Assembly (NCBI GenBank): GCA_030744875.1
Contig: JASLPR010000055.1
Coordinates: 1-41,966, forward strand
Direction of reading: 5' to 3'
Source: Chloroflexota bacterium
Lineage (GTDB): Bacteria > Chloroflexota > UBA11872 > VXNJ01
Length of the DNA: 41,966 nt
Made by a program: the position numbers and the translations under genes. The notes under the pieces are model-generated. The model saw only the letters and a program-made list of their open reading frames with translations. It was not told where the DNA came from and ran no database searches. How positions within the stretch are numbered: the stretch's first letter is position 1; every line of letters begins with the position of its first letter. Below are positions 37,546-41,966 of this stretch, piece after piece.

Positions 37546-39288
37546 GTGGCCGGCGCGAACCCCGTGCCTGGGTACTGGAGCCAACCGGTCCGCGTCCGCC
37601 TGCCCGGCGGTCGGGTGCTCGAGCGGGCTCGCTGGGAGATGCTGCTCTACGCGGCGATCGTGCTGGCGCTGCTCGCCACCCGGCTGCCCGGGCTGGATCT
37701 GCGCGCCTACCACCACGACGAGAGCATCCACGCCAAGAACTCCTGGGACATCATGCGCGGGGCCGGCTACCGCTACGACCCCGTCTACCACGGTCCGTTC
37801 CAGTACTACGCCACCGCTGCCGTGTTCCGCGTCTTCGGCGACGGCGACTTCGCCGGGCGGATCGTGCCGGCGCTGCTCGGCATCGGCACCGTCCTAGCCC
37901 TGCCCTGGCTCTACCGCGAGCACCTGGGCCGCCACGGAACCTGGCTGGCGATGACCGCCATCACTCTCTCCACCGGCTTCATGTACTTCTCGCGGTTCGC
38001 CCGCAACGACATCTACGTCGCCTTCTGGACGGTGCTGCTCTTCGGCGCGCTGCTCAGGTTCTTCGACGAGCCGCGCCGGCGCTGGGTGCTGCTGGTCGGG
38101 GCGTCTCTGGGGCTGACCTTCGTCACCAAGGAAAACGTCTACATCACCGGGTTCATCTTCGTCAGCTTCTTGGCGTTGCTGGGCCTCTGGGCCTGGCAGA
38201 CGAGTCCCGCCGAAGGGCCGGCCGGCGAGACCCGCCGCAAGGTCGGCGCGGCCTTCGCGGCGCTCGGCCGCGATCCCGAAGGGGTGGCCTACGCCCTGCT
38301 CCTCTTCGTCGGCATCATCTTCCTCTTCATGACCTCGTTCCTGACTTACCTGCCCGGATTCCGCGAGGGGATCATCAAGTCGTTCACCGTTTGGGCCGAC
38401 ATCCATAGCTCGCAGCGGGTCAACCAGCCCTGGTTCTTCTACTTCATCTTCGTCGCCGCGTACGAGATCTTCGCGGTCCTGCTGGGGCTGGCCGGGATCG
38501 TGCAGGCGCTGTTGCGGCCGCGGCTATTCCCGCTGCTGCTGGTGTACTGGACGGTGCTGAGTTTCTTCATCTACTCGGTCGCCGGCGAGAAGGCCGCCTG
38601 GCTGTCGCTGCACCCGACACTGCCGCTGACGCTGCTGGCGGCCTGGTACGTCGGGGACCGGTTCGAGCGGATTCGCGGCGTGGCCGGTCGGGTGGTGCTG
38701 GCGGTGGTCGTGGTGGTGCTGCTGGGCTGGACGGCGCGGGTTTCGGTCCCGGTCACCTTCCTGCGCGGCGACGTGCCCAAAGACTTCGTCATCTACACCC
38801 AGACCTCCCGTGACGTCCTGGAAACCATGGAAGTCATCGAAGAGGCCGGGCGGCGCACCGGCGAAGGCCTGGGCATCCCGATCTTCCTGCACGCCGAGAC
38901 TCACTGGCCCTACGCCTGGTACCTGCGCGACTACACCGCTGCCTACTACGCTCCAAACATGACCGAGCCGCCCCATCAACAAATCATCCTGGCCAGCGAC
39001 GTGGCGGCGCGCGAGATCGGCTACCAACTGGTCGACTACGTCGGCATCGAAATGAAGCTGCGCGAGTGGTTCCCCGAGGGCGTGTACAAGGAATGGCGCT
39101 GGGCCACGATGCTGGATCTGTTCAGCGACGGCAACCTGGCGAAGCTGGGCGAGTTCTACTTCCAGCACGAACCGCCCGACGAGATGGGCTCATCGAACTT
39201 CGTGATGTACGTGCATCGCGACCTGTTGCAGAGCGGGCCGCTGGGTCGGTTCACGGCGCTCGCGCCGGTCGCTCCGGCGGCGCCCTGA
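37546..39288 (+). CDS. TIGR03663-like membrane glycosyltransferase (GT39 superfamily)
   Basis: LDLRAYHHDESIHAKNSWDIMRGAGYRYDPVYHGPFQYYATAAVF, multiple TM segments. Confidence 0.85.
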   Translation: MAGANPVPGYWSQPVRVRLPGGRVLERARWEMLLYAAIVLALLATRLPGLDLRAYHHDESIHAKNSWDIMRGAGYRYDPVYHGPFQYYATAAVFRVFGDGDFAGRIVPALLGIGTVLALPWLYREHLGRHGTWLAMTAITLSTGFMYFSRFARNDIYVAFWTVLLFGALLRFFDEPRRRWVLLVGASLGLTFVTKENVYITGFIFVSFLALLGLWAWQTSPAEGPAGETRRKVGAAFAALGRDPEGVAYALLLFVGIIFLFMTSFLTYLPGFREGIIKSFTVWADIHSSQRVNQPWFFYFIFVAAYEIFAVLLGLAGIVQALLRPRLFPLLLVYWTVLSFFIYSVAGEKAAWLSLHPTLPLTLLAAWYVGDRFERIRGVAGRVVLAVVVVVLLGWTARVSVPVTFLRGDVPKDFVIYTQTSRDVLETMEVIEEAGRRTGEGLGIPIFLHAETHWPYAWYLRDYTAAYYAPNMTEPPHQQIILASDVAAREIGYQLVDYVGIEMKLREWFPEGVYKEWRWATMLDLFSDGNLAKLGEFYFQHEPPDEMGSSNFVMYVHRDLLQSGPLGRFTALAPVAPAAP

Positions 39289-39292
39289 CCAG

Positions 39293-40276
39293 ATGAGACG
39301 CCGAACGCTGATCCGGTCGGCGGTCGGGCTGCCGATCAGCGTCCTATTCCTGTGGCTGGCGCTGCGCGGGGCGGATCTTGGAGAGGCCGTGCGCCTGATC
39401 CGAGGGGCCGACCCGCGGCTGATCGGCCTGGCCGCGGCGGTGCTGATGTTCGGGATCTGGCTGCGGGCGGTCCGCTGGCGTATCTTGCTGAATCCGCTCG
39501 GCGCAACGACGCTGCCCCAGTCCTTTTCGGCGCTGACCATCGGCTACCTGGCCAATAACGCTCTACCGGCCCGGCTCGGCGAGATCGTGCGGGTCATCAT
39601 CCTGCACCGCGACGCCGGGATCCCGCGGGCCGGGTCGCTGGGCACGATCGTGGTCGAGCGGCTCTTCGACGTGCTCACCCTGCTGCTCCTGCTCGGCGTG
39701 GCGGCCATCGCTTCGGGCTGGGAGAACCCCTGGGCCGGGGCGTTCGGGCTGGCCGGAATTGGGGCGGTCGGCGGGCTGGCGGTCACCTACACCATCGCCG
39801 CCCGCGCCGTCGCTCCGCCCGCCTGGCTCAAACGACTCTGGCAGCCCTGGCAGGCCCGCCTGCCGAACCGCGTCGTCGAGGTGGGCGCCGGCTTCCTGGC
39901 CGGATTCGCCAACGTCGCCTCCGCCGGGGCGGTGGCCCGGGTGCTGTTGCTGTCGATCGCGTCGTGGACCTTTGAGGCCTCGGTCTATTTTCTGGTCATG
40001 TGGGCGATGGACATCAAGACCGGCGGGATGTGGATGGCGACACTGGTTTCGTCGCTGTCGAACCTGGCCGGGGTAATCCCGGCGGGGCCGGCCAACCTGG
40101 GCCCGTTCGAGTACTTCGCCAAAGAGACCCTGCTCGGTTTTGCGGTGTCGGCTGAGGTGGCGGTGGCCTTCGCGGTGGCTGCCCACCTGCTCATCATCGT
40201 GCCGCCCAGCGTCATTGGCGGATTGCTGCTGCTGCGAGGCGGGTTTCGCGCTCATAACGAGGCCACCGGCGCCTAG
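39293..40276 (+). CDS. Lysylphosphatidylglycerol synthase TM region / YbhN-like flippase-family protein
   Basis: RWRILLNPLGATTLPQSFSALTIGYLANNALPARLGEIVRVIILHRDAGIPRAGSLGTIVVERLFD. Confidence 0.9.
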   Translation: MRRRTLIRSAVGLPISVLFLWLALRGADLGEAVRLIRGADPRLIGLAAAVLMFGIWLRAVRWRILLNPLGATTLPQSFSALTIGYLANNALPARLGEIVRVIILHRDAGIPRAGSLGTIVVERLFDVLTLLLLLGVAAIASGWENPWAGAFGLAGIGAVGGLAVTYTIAARAVAPPAWLKRLWQPWQARLPNRVVEVGAGFLAGFANVASAGAVARVLLLSIASWTFEASVYFLVMWAMDIKTGGMWMATLVSSLSNLAGVIPAGPANLGPFEYFAKETLLGFAVSAEVAVAFAVAAHLLIIVPPSVIGGLLLLRGGFRAHNEATGA

Positions 40277-40318
40277 CGTTCTAGAGTTCAGAACCCAGCG
40301 AGGTAACCTGAAATCACC

Positions 40319-41650
40319 ATGAGCGAAGCACCACAGGACCGGGTCGCCATTATCGGCGCCGGGATCACCGGCCTCACCGTTGGCTACGAACTGGCCCGGC
40401 GCGGGCTGGCCGTGGATGTGTACGAGGCGGCCCCCGAGATCGGCGGCGAACTCGGCGTCGTGCGGGTCAACGGCGAGGCCGTCGAACAGTACTACCACCA
40501 CCTCTTTCGCGGCGATGCCGACATCATCGGTCTGCTCCATGAACTCGGCATCGGCGGCTCGCTGGAGTGGCGTGCGCCGACCATGGGCTTCTTCTCCGGG
40601 GGGCGGTTGTACAACTTCATGACCCCCATCGACCTGCTGAAGTTCTCCCCGCTGCCGCTGCTGTCAAGGCTGCGGATGGGCATCGCCACCATGCGCCTGC
40701 AGAGGGTCAAGGATTACACCCTCTTCGAGGATCTGCGTGCCAGCGACTATCTGCCGCGGATGACCGGACAGCGCGCCTTTGACACCATCTGGCGGCCGTT
40801 GCTGCGGGCCAAGTTCGGCGAGCAATGGGACGAAATCTCGATGGCCTGGTTCTGGGGCCGGGTGCACGTGCGCATCCAGTCCCGCAGCCGCGGCGGGCTG
40901 CGTGAGGAACTGGGTTATATCAAGGGCAGTTTCGACGGGATCAGCCGGGCGCTGGCGGCGAAGTTGGGCGAGCTGGGAGGGAAAATTCTGACCGGCACGC
41001 CGGTCGAGGCGATCGCGCAAACGGGGGGGCGGGTGACCGGCGTGCGGGTGGCGGGCACGGAGCGCGCCTACGATCGTGTCATCGGTACGGTCGGGCTGCC
41101 GATCCTGCGGCGGCTGCTGGGGCCGGGCGCGCTCAGCGACGCCTACGGGGCCATCGACTACCGCGCGGCGCTGGTGATGCTGCTGCATCTCAACCGGCCG
41201 GCCGGCGACCGCTACTGGACCAACATCGGCGACGACGACGTGCCCTTCGCGGGGCTGATCGAGCACACCAATTTCATCCCGCCGGAGCGCTATGGCGGGG
41301 CGCGCCTGCTGTATGTCAGCAACTACACACGGCCTGACGACCGGCTGTTCGGGCTGTCCGACGACGACCTCCTCGCCGAGTACGCCCCGCACATCCAGCG
41401 CATCCTGCCCGGCTTTGCGCCCGACGCGGTGACCGCCCGCTGGGTCACCCGCGACCCGGTTGCGCAGCCGGTCATCACCACCGGCTACCAGCGGCGCATC
41501 CCGCCGTTTCGCACCGGGACGCTTGGCTTCTACGTCTGCAACACCTCGCAGATTTACCCCGAAGATCGTGGTGTGAACTACAACGTGCGGATCGCGCGGC
41601 AGGTGACTCGGGCGGTCTGTGCGGACGCCGGGGTCCGCTACGACGGATAG
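40319..41650 (+). CDS. NAD(P)/FAD-dependent oxidoreductase (protoporphyrinogen oxidase-like amine oxidase fold)
   Basis: VAIIGAGITGLTVGYELARRGLAVDVYEAAPEIGGELG Rossmann motif. Confidence 0.9.
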   Translation: MSEAPQDRVAIIGAGITGLTVGYELARRGLAVDVYEAAPEIGGELGVVRVNGEAVEQYYHHLFRGDADIIGLLHELGIGGSLEWRAPTMGFFSGGRLYNFMTPIDLLKFSPLPLLSRLRMGIATMRLQRVKDYTLFEDLRASDYLPRMTGQRAFDTIWRPLLRAKFGEQWDEISMAWFWGRVHVRIQSRSRGGLREELGYIKGSFDGISRALAAKLGELGGKILTGTPVEAIAQTGGRVTGVRVAGTERAYDRVIGTVGLPILRRLLGPGALSDAYGAIDYRAALVMLLHLNRPAGDRYWTNIGDDDVPFAGLIEHTNFIPPERYGGARLLYVSNYTRPDDRLFGLSDDDLLAEYAPHIQRILPGFAPDAVTARWVTRDPVAQPVITTGYQRRIPPFRTGTLGFYVCNTSQIYPEDRGVNYNVRIARQVTRAVCADAGVRYDG

Positions 41651-41659
41651 GCCCGGCGG

Positions 41660-41966
41660 CTAGATCGGCAGCAGGCGGTGGTCTTCGTCGATCGCCCCGC
41701 GCGCCAGGGTCGGGACGCGCTCCGTACGGTCGATCTGCGCGCAGAAGTCCAGGTCGGCCTCCAGCCCGATGGCCATCAAACGCCGGCCGCTGTCGGAGAT
41801 GCGCAGCATCGCCGGCACATCGTCGAAGCGCTCGGCCAGCGCCGTCGCCGCCAGCGCCGAATCCTCGGCCACCGCCCCCATCGCCACCAGCCGCCCGGCG
41901 ATCAAACCGGCGCAGACCGCGTCGTCCAGCGCGAATACCCGGTGGCTGCCGGCGCAGACGATCCGG
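41660..41966 (-). CDS. ComB-like (2-phosphosulfolactate phosphatase family) C-terminal part, truncated by window edge
   Basis: RIVCAGSHRVFALDDAVCAGLIAGRLVAMGA...SGRRLMAIGLEADLDFCAQIDRTERVPTLARGAI. Confidence 0.65.
   Translation of the reverse strand, partial: RIVCAGSHRVFALDDAVCAGLIAGRLVAMGAVAEDSALAATALAERFDDVPAMLRISDSGRRLMAIGLEADLDFCAQIDRTERVPTLARGAIDEDHRLLPI

Noticed and set aside
1-41966. CRISPR arrays, transposases, prophage or toxin-antitoxin modules
   Set aside because: None recognised; the only direct repeats noted by eye are the 9-nt GGM-coding units in groEL

Overview
High-GC bacterial chromosomal window with about 30 ordinary-density genes. The gene content (Chlor_Arch_YYY/DUF2298 proteins, TIGR03663-like protein, divergent GroEL) suggests a Chloroflexota lineage, which is an inference. 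Recognisable genes: DksA/TraR-type zinc finger, amidohydrolase, Ldh2-type dehydrogenase, PLP aminotransferase, groES-groEL, MFS transporters, cyclase, tyrosine recombinase, purine nucleoside phosphorylase, GT2, FlhB-C-like protein, rsgA, TerC, ispH, RmlC-like protein, TPP enzyme, SelA-like PLP enzyme, tandem HD-domain genes, RidA, DEDD-type exonuclease, and an 11-kb membrane-glycosyltransferase cluster (PMT-YYY fusion, YYY, TIGR03663-like, YbhN-like flippase, FAD oxidoreductase). I see no CRISPR array, phage, transposase, rRNA or tRNA. The most unusual signals are: (i) at least eight loci disrupted by in-frame stops and/or frameshifts, enriched for motility, c-di-GMP and envelope genes, while the large biosynthetic genes are intact; (ii) a nucleotidyltransferase domain joined in frame to a FliK-C-like domain, followed by a stand-alone FlhB C-terminal domain; (iii) a candidate structured RNA at about 29,034-29,182; (iv) three convergent gene pairs whose stops overlap in a shared CTAG; (v) three genes whose best start is ACG, ATA or CTG behind a good Shine-Dalgarno; (vi) tandem YYY-domain paralogues, one fused to a PMT-like half. 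All homology calls are by eye from motifs; no database search was run.
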